From NCBI GenBank assembly GCA_964059195.1, contig CAXKWD010000011.1, forward strand, positions 35,716,766 to 35,780,765: a stretch of 64,000 bases of DNA. Reading direction: 5' to 3'. Position numbers and translations under genes: made by a program. Within the stretch, counting starts at the first letter, position 1. Each line of letters begins with the position of its first letter. Below the pieces are notes generated by a model, which did no database searches, had not been told where the DNA came from, and was given only the letters and a program-made list of their open reading frames with translations. The stretch is from Ectobius pallidus (lineage: Eukaryota > Arthropoda > Insecta > Blattodea > Ectobiidae). Below, piece after piece: positions 1 through 13,100 of this stretch.

Positions 1-3000
1 TTGTAAAACTATGTGAAATCACTGATTACTTTGATTATTTCATTCCAATGACATCATTCAACTTTTGACAATGAAGTGTAATGGAATTTTAAAATTCAAC
101 CAATCATATTTGAAATTCTTGATAAAACATCACAACGGTAGCATTTGTTTACTTTTATAGCTTCTGTAGAATTTGTTTCCTTTTTTATCTCTCCCTAGCA
201 TATATTTCTGTAACTGATTGCTTTGGTAGTAATAAATTTACTGATTTGACATGAACACTGAAATGATCGAGTTGCTTTGAATCAAAGTCATGGCAGACAA
301 TGTAAGCAAACATGTAAGTAATTCAGTGTATTTATTTAATTTCTTTGTTTTAGTTAAGAATTTTTCTACTATTTCTGAAATAGTCTTATGAAATGCAACC
401 CGAAGAAATGATTTTCCCTAAATAAATACCAGTACTTGTGGCATTACCATTGATAATACCCTTTTTTTATATTTTCTTAATACTACATCTTGCAACATAC
501 AACCGTCTCATCTATCATTACAAATATGTATGCTACAATATAAGAGAGATTCTAAAGCGAACAATATTAATTAATTTATATAACTAACACACTATAACTA
601 AATTACATAAAATATTTTATAAATCACAGATTATATGGAATAAATACATTTAAAAAAACTGTATAACTGATAAAATAAATACATACCAATAACTTAATTA
701 TCCTTAATACAGCTCCCGTACAATAAAATACTTAAAATAATTTAATAGTTCTCTACTCTGTCTCTCATCCAATCACTCATCTTTTGTTCCCAAACATGTC
801 CAAGCTTCAAATACTAAATACTCCCATACAAACTCCACAGACGTTCTTTGGTGGGCATTGCAATTAGATTAGGCTACGGATCACCTACAACATTTAGAAA
901 AAATGTTAACAAAATACTGAATTTCTGTAATCTTTCCTTTTGAGACTCTGATTCATATCACTGTTGCACTCGTTGTTTTAGTATTTGGCATGACCAGAAA
1001 AATAGGTAATCTACAATTCTCATAAACGATAGAACAGCTGAAATTGGTAAAAAGTAGTTTCTTTCTGTGAACCCAAGTAATGGAATTCATGATGACAAAA
1101 AAAAACCTTTGGAGTACCAATAATTATAAGTAATAACAAACTGAATGTGCATGGGAAAAATTAAAATATCTTGCTCTTGTATATATATATCGTAAATACA
1201 GATTTAACTGCATTGTCAAAATTTTGGAGAAGAATTGAAGTGTATGTGTGAGCAATTGTGTATGTTGCATTTTGTGAAACTTAAGATGTTCACAGAACAA
1301 ACATCTATGATGTGTCCTTGATCGGTATTTTCAGATAGATTAAGCATATCTCAACAAATGGCTTCGGTATTCTGTAAATTGTGAAGTGAAATGCACTTCA
1401 AAAATCATGGAATGAAAGTCTATGTTCCATCACTTCCTGTGCAAGCGCAGCAACAATGCTACGAATTGAAATTTAAACGTTAAAGGTTTTGGTGTTTTCA
1501 GCTGTATATTTCTAAGCTTATTTAGTTTCTCGTCAACAAATTAGTCATGCAATCAGATGAAAGTAGTGAACATCAAGTATGGTTTATGCACACTTATGTA
1601 TTAGTTTACGGTACAAAAGTTTACGTTACGTCTTATCGTATAGTCCTGTCCCGTGGACAACAATCACCTATATTGCCGTTTTTTTCAATATATAGGAAGT
1701 TTAACATAAATGTTTGTTCGCAGATACGACTCAACTGATCATCAAGATACCAGGAATATTTCAATACCTAAAAAGAAGTCATATAGTAATGGTACTCACA
1801 GTCTTTCACTCAGTCCTTCCAGTAGGTCTAGCATTTACACCTTTGCAAGGTTACTTTCACAATTGAATTGCAAATGTGGGTAGCCTGAAATATTCATCTA
1901 CTTAGCATGTATTTGTGTATGAGGTGATATTTTCAGATGTCCCTAAATGGAGGCTGCTACTTTAATGATGCATCAATATCCAAAGGGTCATTTTTGAACC
2001 ATCAGAATGCAGGAAAAAAGTCAATTTATAATCCAATAAATACCATACTATGCTATGAACATTTTAAAAATAATTCATAAAACGAAGAATGGTGGAATTT
2101 TGTGGAAAAAAATTCTACTGGAAAATTTTTGATGAATTTTGCAAACTAAAACCAGTTATGGCAGCACTGCTATTTTATTGCTTAAAATACTAAATTTTCC
2201 AAATTACTTTCTTTACATTTTTTAAATTCAAGGCAAATCCATTCGTGAAATTCCAGAGTTCTTAATAATTTTTTAATAATTATTGGAAAGTTTTGGGATA
2301 TAGGCTACTGAGAATGAAGGTGATGAAACAAGCTTCCAGTAGAGAAAGGCAATGGGACACCAACACTTGCCACAAATATTTGAACGCAAAAGGAAGGACT
2401 AGTGATTGATGACTGGTTAATTCTGAAATGAATATTTTACACTCTCACCGCCTGTCCAGTTTGCAATAAAACCAGAAATCAGTGTCAACCAACTGCACTC
2501 TACTACACTTCCCATCAATTCAGATGGTAAAACATATTTTCAGGCAAAGATATACTCCTCTTGGAATCAACCGCATACCAGGAGTTTGCTATCTCACGGA
2601 GTTAGAAAACCAGGTAATAGGATATATACGTCACTCATCTTTGTTCATGCAAACTTGTAAATTCATGCAATTATGGGCCAAAACTGTTTGGCACATGCAG
2701 AAAGCTGCTCACAATTCATTAGACACTAACCTGGCTCAACTGATTTGGGTTTTGATACTTTGTCAGGACAGCTGAATGTGTATTTACTTTTCAGTTTACT
2801 GCAGTTGAGAACAAAGGGAAATTCACTGTAATAACAAATTAAAGCATCAAGCACAGTTATTTTTCAATACTAGCAGTTGTTGGTAGCACTTCAAACTGAA
2901 ATAAAACAAAGTTTGTGCAGTTACAGATACATATATGAAGCAAATGCACTATATTGCTTTTGCTATTTTCTCCAATCTGAAAATTTCAATGAAGAAATAC

Positions 3001-4440
3001 TTAAAATGGAAGTTCTAGATCCTGCTACAAATAATTAATGCACAAATTTTAACAAATCTATTGAAGAATTTTTTATATAACCCTTAAAACAAAATTTGCT
3101 TTGCGTAAAACAGTATTAAGGGTACTGGTACAAGAAAATTGTGGCCATATTTTGTGTCACATCCGAAAATGAAATTTCAGGGCTACACACAATACAATAT
3201 GGTGTAGGCATTGCTTTGGTAGGGGGATGAGAGGGGATGGTGTCCCCCCAAAACACTGAAGTTTTAAGTTTTTTTTTTAAATTTAAATTACATTTCTATG
3301 TGGTTTACAAAAACTGTTTTGCTGCAATAGTCTTACAAACAAACATATTTATGTCAAAATTCCCTCAAAATTTTCAACCTTAATTATAGAAGCTACCATA
3401 GTAAAGGTGAGTCCCCCCCAACCACAATAATTGTTGTTATCAAGGCTACTTCAAGAAACTATAAAGGTAGTCTGCACAGTATGTCAGACTGTGGCATTTG
3501 AAAATAATAGTGTGTTAGTAAAGGATGATAGGTTGCTATTGTCAATTAGACTGTAACCTCTTAAGTGCCCGTGCTGGATAAATGTAACTGTAAATGTACA
3601 TTACACAGAATGTTTTTTCCAAAAATTACTTTCTGAGGAGGAAAAAAAATTACCTATATAAATAAGTTAAAATTTGAATTACCTTGTACGTTCTACAATA
3701 CCTGAGTAAAATGACAGCAATTTTGTTTACTACCCTAAAATATAACGACTAATTCATTTCAAAATCTCACAATGCGCAGAAAAATACTTATCACAAAAAT
3801 AACTATAAATGGCATGTACTAACAATGAAGTGTACTGAAAAAAACAGTAATAAGGATAATTACGTTAGCTAAATATGAAAACAGAATACCATGTGCTGGA
3901 AGGGGCTTGCAAGGAGTCAGGGGAACTCTATGTTAAGCATTTTTTTTAGTACAAACTCTCTAAAATGGCTGCTTGTCAGACTGTTAGCCCACCGTAAAGT
4001 AGCACTTTATCAGCCTAGGCCACTAAAGAATTCAGAATTCGAATCAGCCTCTTGTAGGAATTATTTCTTTTAATAAGGCATAATAAATTTTGTTGCTGAA
4101 AATATGATAAAAATGACATGTTTCTTCAATTGAAGCATGTATACCTAGTTTAATTAATCAAAATAATTAACTTAACTTTTTAAAAATATTTTTAAGAAAA
4201 ACAAATCCACAGCAAGCCAAGTTGCTCATTAGTTAAACTTAGAGAACTTTTACTAAAACTACTGTATGGACCACATACACAAAAACTTTAGCTGACTCAT
4301 CCCATCTTTCAGACTGGACTATGTCTCGTCCAAAATACTAGATTCAACCGCTAAAGCCCTGCTTAGCTATTGTTTCTAGCCCAATGTTAATCATTCAAGA
4401 ACTGAATTATACTGAAATAAGGTTAATAGCACCTATTTGG
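1..4440. other. AT-rich DNA without a recognised gene
   Basis: I see no exon, RNA gene or clearly bounded mobile element here. The short open frames at 1547, 2482 and 3891 have biased AT-rich composition and no recognisable motif. A G/C-rich patch at about 3218-3260 and a C-run at 3413-3419 stand out and may be ends of an old repeat, but no partner end was found. The region lies downstream of the transporter gene, which reads leftward and stops at 9876. Confidence 0.5.
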
Positions 4441-4449
4441 TTGGTAATA

Positions 4450-4650
4450 CTTTGCTATAATTATTAATTATTGTTATTATTATTAATTACTATTGTTATT
4501 ATTTATTATTATTAATATTGTTATTAGTTATTGATATTATTACTCGTTGTTGTAATTATTTTTATTACTACTACTAATATTATTACTATTGTTATTATTG
4601 CTATTCTTGTTGCTGTATTTGTTATTATAATTATATTTATTATATTATTT
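4450..4650. repeat. ATT/TTA trinucleotide microsatellite
   Basis: About 200 bases of imperfect TTA/ATT trinucleotide repeats interrupted by TTG and CTA units. A pyrimidine-rich TTTC stretch follows at about 4808-4850. Confidence 0.85.
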
Positions 4651-5329
4651 TTAGTGTGTTATTGTAAATTGAACATTGTTACCCCTTCCCTGCTTTGTAT
4701 CTGGTCAACTTTTTGTGTGTGAACCTTTGTTAAATTATTATCAAATATCCCTAGTTTGTACTTTTATCCACTGGTCCTACAGATGCAGGACACATAAACT
4801 TTTATCACTACACTGTTTTTTTTTCTTTCTTTCTTCTTTCTTTCTTCAATATATATAATGAAACGACAACAGAGATCAGAAGCTTGCACCTTATTTCACC
4901 AAGGATTGTGTGAACTTAGTGCTTAAATTAGATTGGGATGTTTCAATTGGAGAGAGGCTAATTTGATTTGTACCATTTACAGTACGTATCAACATCCTCA
5001 TAACTTTTGCCCGTGAGGTTTCAGGGCAATCAATGGCAAAAATTATGTAGGGGAGTAAGTTACAACTAATGTGGAAGCAAAACATTAGGCTTAAGTCATT
5101 CCATGTTATAGGAGACAAAAATAGATTATAAAATCTCATTTCATACAAAAGGAGATACACTCAAACCAACATGGAAAGAAAATGATAAAGTCATTATCAT
5201 TTACTGTGGATCACCTGAGACTCAACAGATCATACAATAGGACTCTTAACAATGCCCTGCAGTCTCCTGAAATATCTGAACACAACAGAGATTCTAAGAG
5301 ATTGGTTTTATGGTTACTTAATGACAGGG

Positions 5330-5535
5330 ATGTACTGCAATAGCCTGTGATCGTCACTCGTGTGCCAAAATTTTGTCTCGCAGGAGTTCTTTTACATGCC
5401 TATAAATCTATATGCATGGTCTTGTCATATTTATGCACACATAAATCCCATCGACCTGGGCTGGGATCGAACTAGCAACCTTGGGAACAAAAAGCCAGCA
5501 TGATACTGAATGTGACATCTAGGCCAACGATCGTA
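5330..5535 (-). repeat. tRNA-derived SINE, same family as 58195-58500
   Basis: Read on the minus strand, a B-box-like segment (TTCGATCCCAGCC, about 5458-5471) is followed by TTTATGTGTGCATAAA, then AAGAACTCCTGCGAGAC and GGCACACGAGTG. The same order of blocks appears on the plus strand at 58270-58400 (TTTATGTGTGCATAAA, AAGAACTCCTGCGGGAC, GGCACACCGGGA). The copies are clearly diverged, so this one is old. No intact tRNA fold was attempted. Confidence 0.6.
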
Positions 5536-7182
5536 AGAGATACCCCACTTCGCACACTGTAATGAAGAGGAGGAATCTATCCTCTCATATTATCTTGGGC
5601 TACACAACTCCTACGGATTATCAATCCCAAGGAGGATTTAAGTTATTTACAAATGATCAGAAGATTAATCTCTTAGCTCTTACTAAAGTGACAGTATTGC
5701 TCACCTGTAACAATGAAGATGGGAAATAATAAATAGATCTCAAATTTTCCATAATAGATCTAACCTAATGTAATGGGGAATGAAAGTGCAATTATTTGAC
5801 ATTTAGTTTTCTCTTAATCAGAAAGTAAAGTTTGGAAAAACAAAGTCTTCAAAGACTACATTCCTTCAAAAATAAAGTTAGAAAAAAAAATGAATACTGC
5901 ATATCTTGCTGGATTGCTGAAAACTGAAGAACTCACTTAAAAGCAAAATACTTGGGCATTATGAATGAGCCAAGAAACTTCTTATGCTTTAGCGATAAGT
6001 GGTCATTCTAACAGTTCTATGAACTAGCTGAAATAAGTTCACAAAGCAGAATAAACATATCGATAAATAACCCATTATGTTAGTTTCATTACAAACATCA
6101 TCTAACAATGACATTTATGGCACAACACATCTGCATAAGCATTAGTTATGTTAGTAGTGCTCTGCATCTATACATAATATTTATTTGCATATTTCAAAGC
6201 ATGTTTCAGAGTATAGGGGAGTAATGTTTCATAATGATCACTCAGGTTTTGAAATCTGGTTGGTAAGAAAAATTTTCTATACATGAATGAATTGGAAATC
6301 CAGTAAAAATTTATATTCTGCTAACTAATGAAATGCTGTTTAACTGACTTGCTGCAGTATCTTAAATCAAAATGTCAATATTTAATAACTGGCCCTTGTA
6401 ATTCAAAATGAAAAATTAAGGATTACAGTACATTATTCTTCAATATTACTATGTATTAAAAAATAACCTCCTTTTCTCATTTCATCGCGATAATTTAATT
6501 TTGTCTAGTAGGTGTCCCAATTTGAGAAGTGGGCCTTCACTTTTGTTAATGCAGGGAGAAAATACCACAAACCCATTGGTAACACTGTCCTCCACCCCCT
6601 CCGCAAAACTTTTTACAGGTGTGTGCAAAATTAGTTAATTATACTTGCCAAATTTAGATTGCAATATCATACTAATTTTTTCAAACAATGATTTGAAATC
6701 GTGTATACAAAGCAAAAGTTCCATGGCAATATTCTGGAATTTGTATCTCTTCTTATAGTCATTTATGTACTGTGATAGTACCTAGGTATGATTTTGAAAA
6801 TGCACATCAGTTCATTACTTTTCATGAAGAAAAGTATGACAAAAATATAACACTAAAATTTAGTAGATCCCTCTAAAATGTTTCTCTACATAAAATACTT
6901 GCAATGATTTAAAATTGCTGAATTTAAAAGACTACTGATTGTCTTCTAATGCCATGACTAGAAAGAAGTGATCCATTTTAGGACTGACTTAAGCACTGTA
7001 TGTTAGCAAATTGAATCACTCTTAGCAAATAAATTAAATTTTACTATTTACATAAAATCCCATAACCTAATAAATGAAATTACTTCTTGAATTTCTACAC
7101 ATCTTTTCAGTTTGTACTAAAGTTCCATTCTTTCAGGGTAGCTGTCTGAAATTAGTATTGACAACACCAGCACAGCACAAGC
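5536..7182. other. No gene or repeat recognised
   Basis: AT-rich DNA with no splice-compatible coding block that I recognise and no obvious inverted or tandem repeat. Confidence 0.45.
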
Positions 7183-7391
7183 AAAAATTTAAGGGTTGAA
7201 TAAAAACACTTTCTTTAACGCACTTTATTTACCTTGGTGAGTTGGCACTCTGCTGATGATGCAGGAACACCACCTGCGAAACGGCCGTCCAGAAGTTTAC
7301 CAAGGTAAATAAAGTGCGTTAAAGAAAGTGTTTTTATTCAACTATTTATTACACAACGCTAAAGTCGGACACAAGAATGAAAAATTTAAGG
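7183..7391 (+). mobile_element. Hairpin retroposon with 12-bp target duplication
   Basis: A 185-base insert (7195-7379) is flanked by a perfect 12-bp direct repeat, AAAAATTTAAGG, at 7183-7194 and 7380-7391. The insert starts with a perfect 43-bp inverted repeat (7195-7237 against 7300-7342), whose loop carries a hammerhead-like core. It ends with a tail finishing AAGTCGGACACAAGAATG. The same tail, with small changes, occurs at 10355-10382. A long target duplication suggests RNA-mediated insertion rather than a cut-and-paste MITE. Penelope-like retroelements are known to carry short hammerhead ribozymes, so a non-autonomous relative is a reasonable inference. No reverse transcriptase is present here. 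Confidence 0.65.
7249..7293 (+). ncRNA. Hammerhead-like ribozyme core (type I layout)
   Basis: The parts of a hammerhead core occur in order: helix I strand TCTG (7249-7252), CTGATGA (7253-7259), helix II GCAGG/CCTGC (7261-7265 with 7273-7277) closed by a short loop, GAAA (7278-7281), a two-pair helix III AC/GT around a GGCC loop (7281-7288), the cleavage triplet GTC (7287-7289), and helix I partner CAGA (7290-7293). Beyond an internal loop, helix I continues as the perfect 43-bp stem. One extra T (7260) sits between CTGATGA and helix II, which departs from the textbook core; the same extra T is seen in the other copies in this window. Confidence 0.6.
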
Positions 7392-8540
7392 TAAATGATT
7401 TCTTCTAGTGGCATCAGCCAGCTGTCTTGTGCTGCTGCAGGTATCGATATGACAACTATTTTCATTTTGTATTCTAAAATAACTAAAGAAGTATCCCATG
7501 AAACCACTGCACAGACAGTGAACTTGAATAACAATGTCACCGATCTGGAACTGATATTGCTACTGTAGGTATGAATAGCTGGTGGGCTGTGGTTTTCTAA
7601 ATTTACTGGGCACAAATGTTTTTATTGAAAATGTTTGGATCAAAGGTTTTTTAGGAAAAAAGAAAGGAATCCTAGTCTTTCAAATTTATCTGGCAGACAT
7701 TTATGATCATTCCGTGTACCTAGAACTGGACTAGAACAAGGTATTTTTGTTTTTTTATTTTGTCTTTTGTTTGTTTAGGGGCAAGATCCAAATTCAACTT
7801 GTGTATACGATCAGCTTCTGTGAATTATGATTTTATTGTAGCAATCTTAATTTTAGTAGATGTAGCAAACATGCACTCAATATAAGTGCTACAAGAACTT
7901 TCAACCCTTGCTTTTTGACTCCATGCCTCTTTAATTATAAAGAACAATTTTTAAAGTTGACATAGGCTTCTCACCCTCCAGATATGCTTTCTGCAGACAT
8001 TTTATTACAATTGGGTAACAGTGATAGTTATATAAGCATTGGTAGTAAGTTGGCATGTGTTTATTACAAAAAGCCAGAAGACTGACAGCAGAAACAGGCA
8101 ATAATGACTCAGGAAACACAACATTTATATGTGCATTGTTGTAACAAATTAAGACGTCAGTTAGTAGTAGTATTAAGGCATAATATATTTTATTCATTGG
8201 TGTTGACATGGGTTTTGAACTAAAACTAAAACATAATACTTCATAGAAAGTAAAAGACAATAATTTATATGTAACTTAATTATATCTCGAAACAACGGTG
8301 TTGTATTTCACAAAATGCATTATTATAATACGGGCATTATTGCTTTTGTGCATATATTTTACATTACATTTATAATCATACAATTGATAGAATCATTGTG
8401 GAGTAAAAAAATACCCCATACATATAACATGTTTCTGTAGAGCTGATACCATGCAAGGGATTATGAAGACATTATTATATAACAGTATTCATTCTGTTTG
8501 TAAGAATATAATACTGAAAAGTTTTATCATTTTAAATGAA
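7392..8540. other. No gene recognised
   Basis: AT-rich DNA. Open frames on the minus strand at 7349-7615 and 7931-8260 show no family motif and overlap repeat-derived DNA; I do not call them genes. Confidence 0.45.
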
Positions 8541-8591
8541 GTATTGTTGTTGTTGTTATTGTTGTTACTATTATTGTTGTTACTATTATTG

Positions 8592-8652
<61 letters not shown>

Positions 8653-8692
8653 TACTATTATTATTACTAATACTATTATTATTATTATCATA
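8541..8692. repeat. TTG/TTA trinucleotide microsatellite
   Basis: A run of TTG and TTA triplets of about 150 bases. It generates poly-leucine and poly-asparagine open frames on the two strands; these are artefacts of the repeat. Confidence 0.9.
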
Positions 8693-8699
8693 TTTTATT

Positions 8700-9875
8700 T
8701 TTGGGGGGAGGTACAATGAGCCATATATGGAATCCAAACCATAGGTCAAGAACCCTGGGTTAGAAATAAAATAAAGTTTCCCAGAAGCTGACTGCGACAT
8801 ACAAGGTAAATAATATTATTAACATGATTTTGTGAAAAGGTTACTGTGAAATATGTCACGTGGGTCTTCCTCAACAAAAAAACGAATCTTTAGACTGCCA
8901 AACTGCTTCCGTACTATGCATAATACAGTACGAAAACAGATGCAAGGAAACCAAGGTACTAGTACCAGCACTTGAAAGTGACGCAATTAAAGGTGTTAAT
9001 AATCTGGTGCTCCACTATCAGCGTAACATGTTCCCATATGCTGAAGCTACATCTTACATCCACTCAATGACTTTGTTATTGAATAATTGTATCAAGCTAC
9101 TGTCATATAGTTAACTGCCAATTTTGATCAAATAGACTCACTTACTAACTGCTACAAATAAAACTAAATTATTTGTTATAAGTAGGCCTATTACATTTAA
9201 AACAGTCCAGAATTAAATAATTTTAAAAAAACATAATTTTAAAGATTTTATAAATTAATTCTGATACCTGACCTAAAAGATGGCAAGAATTATCAAATGA
9301 GTTTAACAAGAATATTAGTATAAATTTCCAATGCAAGGACTAATTTGTTTGAAACATAATTTTTATTGCTAAATAATTTCCTATAATGTGGCAGGAAAAA
9401 GCTAAAATTTAATTGATCTTACTTAGGTACTGATTTCGTAAAAAAATATATATATACGGTATATTAAATAGATTGTGCATAGAATACTGGATCCAGAAAC
9501 CAATTTTTATACCTAAGCAGCAAAGTAAATTTTTTCTTCTCCAAGTAAAAAGCAATAATGCATCTCGTATAAAAAGTAACTTCTGATGGTAAAATTCATT
9601 ACCCGATTTCCTATTGTTCATGTAAGATTTTGGATACTAAATTTGTCTGGAACTCTTATTCCTCTATACTCTGTTTAATTTTACCCTTACACCATACGAA
9701 ATAAGCACAAAATGCAATTTCGCAAAATACTCTGTTACAAAGCACAGCCCTTCCCTGTATGAGACCTGCAAGAAATATATTTTGGATTGGACCCAAATGT
9801 GCATCCAAATGTGCCAGATGCAACATGGAAGAACCTTTCCTAAATTTCCTTGTAACAAAAAGCGATTGTGAAGCA
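8700..9875. other. Region downstream of the transporter stop codon
   Basis: The minus-strand transporter terminates at 9876-9878, so its 3' untranslated region should extend leftward through part of this interval. Several AATAAA-like signals exist on the minus strand (for example TTTATT read on plus near 9361), but the actual polyadenylation site cannot be chosen from the sequence. No other gene is recognised. Confidence 0.4.
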
Positions 9876-10108
9876 TTAGCTGTCACTGTCTCCGCTATCA
9901 ACCTCATCATTTTCACGACAGTCTCTATTTAAACCACGAATATGTACGTACTGTACGTTCTTTGGATCTGTGGATCCGAATGTCATACACCAAGGTCCAG
10001 TGAAGACAGTCTCCATCTCCTCCAAAGATTTTCCTTTGGTTTCTGGCAGGAGGAAAATGAGTGTGACGAGACCAAATGCAGCGAGTGAAGCATATAAGTA
10101 GAATGCCC
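9876..10108 (-). CDS. HMIT-like exon: TM12 and cytoplasmic tail, with stop
   Basis: The acceptor is a TTTATTTCAG on the minus strand just above 10108. The exon enters in phase 1, completing a glycine codon, and reads a hydrophobic TM12 ([20 protein letters not shown]), then the conserved [12 protein letters not shown] motif that follows TM12 in sugar porters, then a hydrophilic tail ending in acidic/serine residues (SGDSDS) and TAA at 9878-9876. The tail is short compared with vertebrate HMIT. An acidic C-terminus may hold trafficking signals, but none is recognisable with confidence. Confidence 0.88.
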
Positions 10109-13100
10109 CTGAAATAAATACATTTTGTCAATAGATTATACAATAATAATAATCATCATCATAAGATGAAACATTTTGAGTTGATAATGAAATTTGAAGG
10201 TTGACATGAGTATGCGACGCATTATAAGCAACAAAGAAAAAGAAAAGTATTGTGCAAAACATATTCCATTAACTTTCTTAAATAAAACTTATGACTTATA
10301 ATGTTATTTTACTCGCTGAATGAACACATATTTTAACTTCAGAGATTTTATTATACAGCACTAAGTCGGACACAAGAATGAATTATTCTAATTATCAGAT
10401 TGCAGATATTCTCCTGAATTGTACATTAAAGTTTAAAGCATTCAACTTCACATAATTATTGTAAGTAAAAACTGACCAAATTAGAACATAATATGTTTCG
10501 ATAGGTTCCTAATCATCATCAGTTGAGATCTACTGCCAAGGCTATCAAGCAAGCTTGTCAGTAGATCTAGCTGATGATGATGGTAAGATTTTACTTGTAA
10601 TTACTATGTGAAGTTGAATGCTTTAAACTTTAAAATATATATCAATGACACTTCACAACGTTTTCCCGATTAATTTAATCAAATCTCCTGAACGTTTTTA
10701 TAAAAAAAAATTGGGTTAACTTACCCAAAATCTTATAAGCTGCTTAAAACAACATATATTTTCACTTTACTGGCTTAATTTGTGTAACGAACACGTGGCA
10801 TGAAGTTATCCACAATTTAAAATCAGTTAAAGATCATTTTTTCTTCTTACTTTGAGATTTCAAACAAACAAACAAACAAACAAACAAACAAAAGAGAAAG
10901 AGATATATTCTGAAGAATATTATGCAATGAATACCACTCAATCTTTAAGTTATGTCAATAAATATTTTTATCAATAACATTTGATCGTTATGAAAATATC
11001 TATTTTAATTGCCTGGGAACAGATGACAGGAGGTTCTTTCCAAAATTTCAAGTATGAGAAATAAGCTCTGCTTGAAGTCAGTGTGAAAGAGAATATTCTG
11101 GGTGCTGAAATTGCAGACAAAAATCTTAAACACCTTCATGACTGCTAAGGTCTAGTAGTGAAAAATAATTCCTTTAAATCACTCAGCTATTTGAGAAACA
11201 GAAAATACTTGAAATTCTTACTTAACATACCTTCTTTTGTTAGTACCTCAGTGAGGGTGAGGAATGTCATGGAAATCAGTAAGTTGAACAACCAGTTGGT
11301 GGATGTGGCAACACTGTTGCAAGAGCTCCTTGCCCACATGGGGTAGATCTCTGAGTTTATCGTCCATGGCATGGGCCCCATTCCTGAAAACCATGGCAAG
11401 TGTTCAGCATTCAATGGTTAATGAAATATATAATGTGGGTACACTCTCAACAAGAAGTACCGTAAGTTGTTTATCACATAATTCAGTAAACTCTCGATTA
11501 TCTGCAGGCAGATTAAGCAATTTGCAAAGTTAAATTATAGTTCTTAAAGAAAACTTAATACTTAATACAAATACAAATAAAGAAATTGACAGATTTTTAG
11601 TGGAAAAGTAAAACAGCAAATTTGTAAGTACAGAAAACTTTTGTTTGTTAAGTCACAACTGTATTCTAGGTCCTCCACTGTAAAAAAAAGTTTTCAAAGC
11701 AGTTTCATGTTAATTTTTGTCCTTTTTCTGCTGTTTTGCTGATTATAATAATTCTTACAATATTTTACTCTGGGGACATGCAACTAATATCAATAGAGTA
11801 TTTATAATGCAAAAAAGAATTTTGAGAATTAGTTTTAATCTTGGCAAAGAGACTCTTTAAGAGAAGTTTTTAAAGCTCAAAATATCTTAACATTAACAGG
11901 TATTTTAATATATAGAGTGGCCATGTTTTACAGGAAAAACAAAAGCAGTTTTATAAGTAACAATGAAATCCATAATCATGACACCACAGGAAACAACAAT
12001 ATTTATATCTATAAATACAAAACATTCAAGTAACTTATACAAAATCTCCCATGCATACGATCAGCCTTGTTATTAATAAGTACCATCAGAAATAATTAAT
12101 GTAAATGAACTGAACTCATTCAAAAGAAAACAAACATTATTTATGCAGTAAGACACATTATACTTTTAATGATTTTACTATTACAATTAAGTGCACTCAG
12201 TATTTTTTACATATTTTATTAATATTATCATTGTTCTGTATGCTTATTGTATTGATTGTCATACTGTTTTTATAAAGCAATTGAGGAGCATTTTTTCAAA
12301 AGCCGATAACTGCACTTTTTGACGAAATGGAGATATATATTGTTTTGTATAGTTTAAGTAGCTGCCTTTCCGATGGTTATACTGGTTCTTTCATATTCTG
12401 ACATCTGTTCCACTCAGAAATGGTAGAAAAACGGTAAGGCGTTCTATCAAAATCCGATATCTCAAAACTATACTTTATGTAGAAATCGGCTTTTGAAAAA
12501 ACGCTCTTCAATTGTGCGTACTACTTTTGACTATGTCTACCTACACATTGTATAGCTCAATGTCGTAATAAAATAATATAATAACATAATATAATATAAT
12601 ATAATAATATATACAAAAAATTTGCTTATACATGATTGTCACATCATCCAATTATGCAGATAATTGGGTGTGTGCTATAAATGAAGACACACTCGCTACT
12701 TCATTTAAATTTATCACTTACTAGAAACATGTGACGTGTCTAAGACCTCACCTGGTGCAAAGAAGAGAAGGTAAACTCCAAGTGCAGCAACAGCTACCCA
12801 AGAATACTTTGACGGACACCATCCTGCTGCCCATGTGAGTCCAGAATTCCCACTGAGGACTGTTTTGTTGCTGCATAGTCCGGTCTCAGCAAGGGAGTAG
12901 GGATTCACAGACCAGCACGAACCATTGCTCCTTCCAGTAGGCAAGTCGTAGTAGCAAAATCCACACTCCATGTTAATGCAGTCTGTGCATGTTCTGTGAA
13001 CATTATAGCAGTATAAGTAGAATTCTAAAATGTTATTGCAAATGAAAATCTTTAAAAATTATTCAATAAAAAAATTACAATCTTAATAGCGTGAAACTTG

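Noticed and set aside
8451..8800. Poly-leucine and poly-asparagine open frames on opposite strands
   Set aside because: Both are produced by a TTG/TTA microsatellite; there is no other coding signal.
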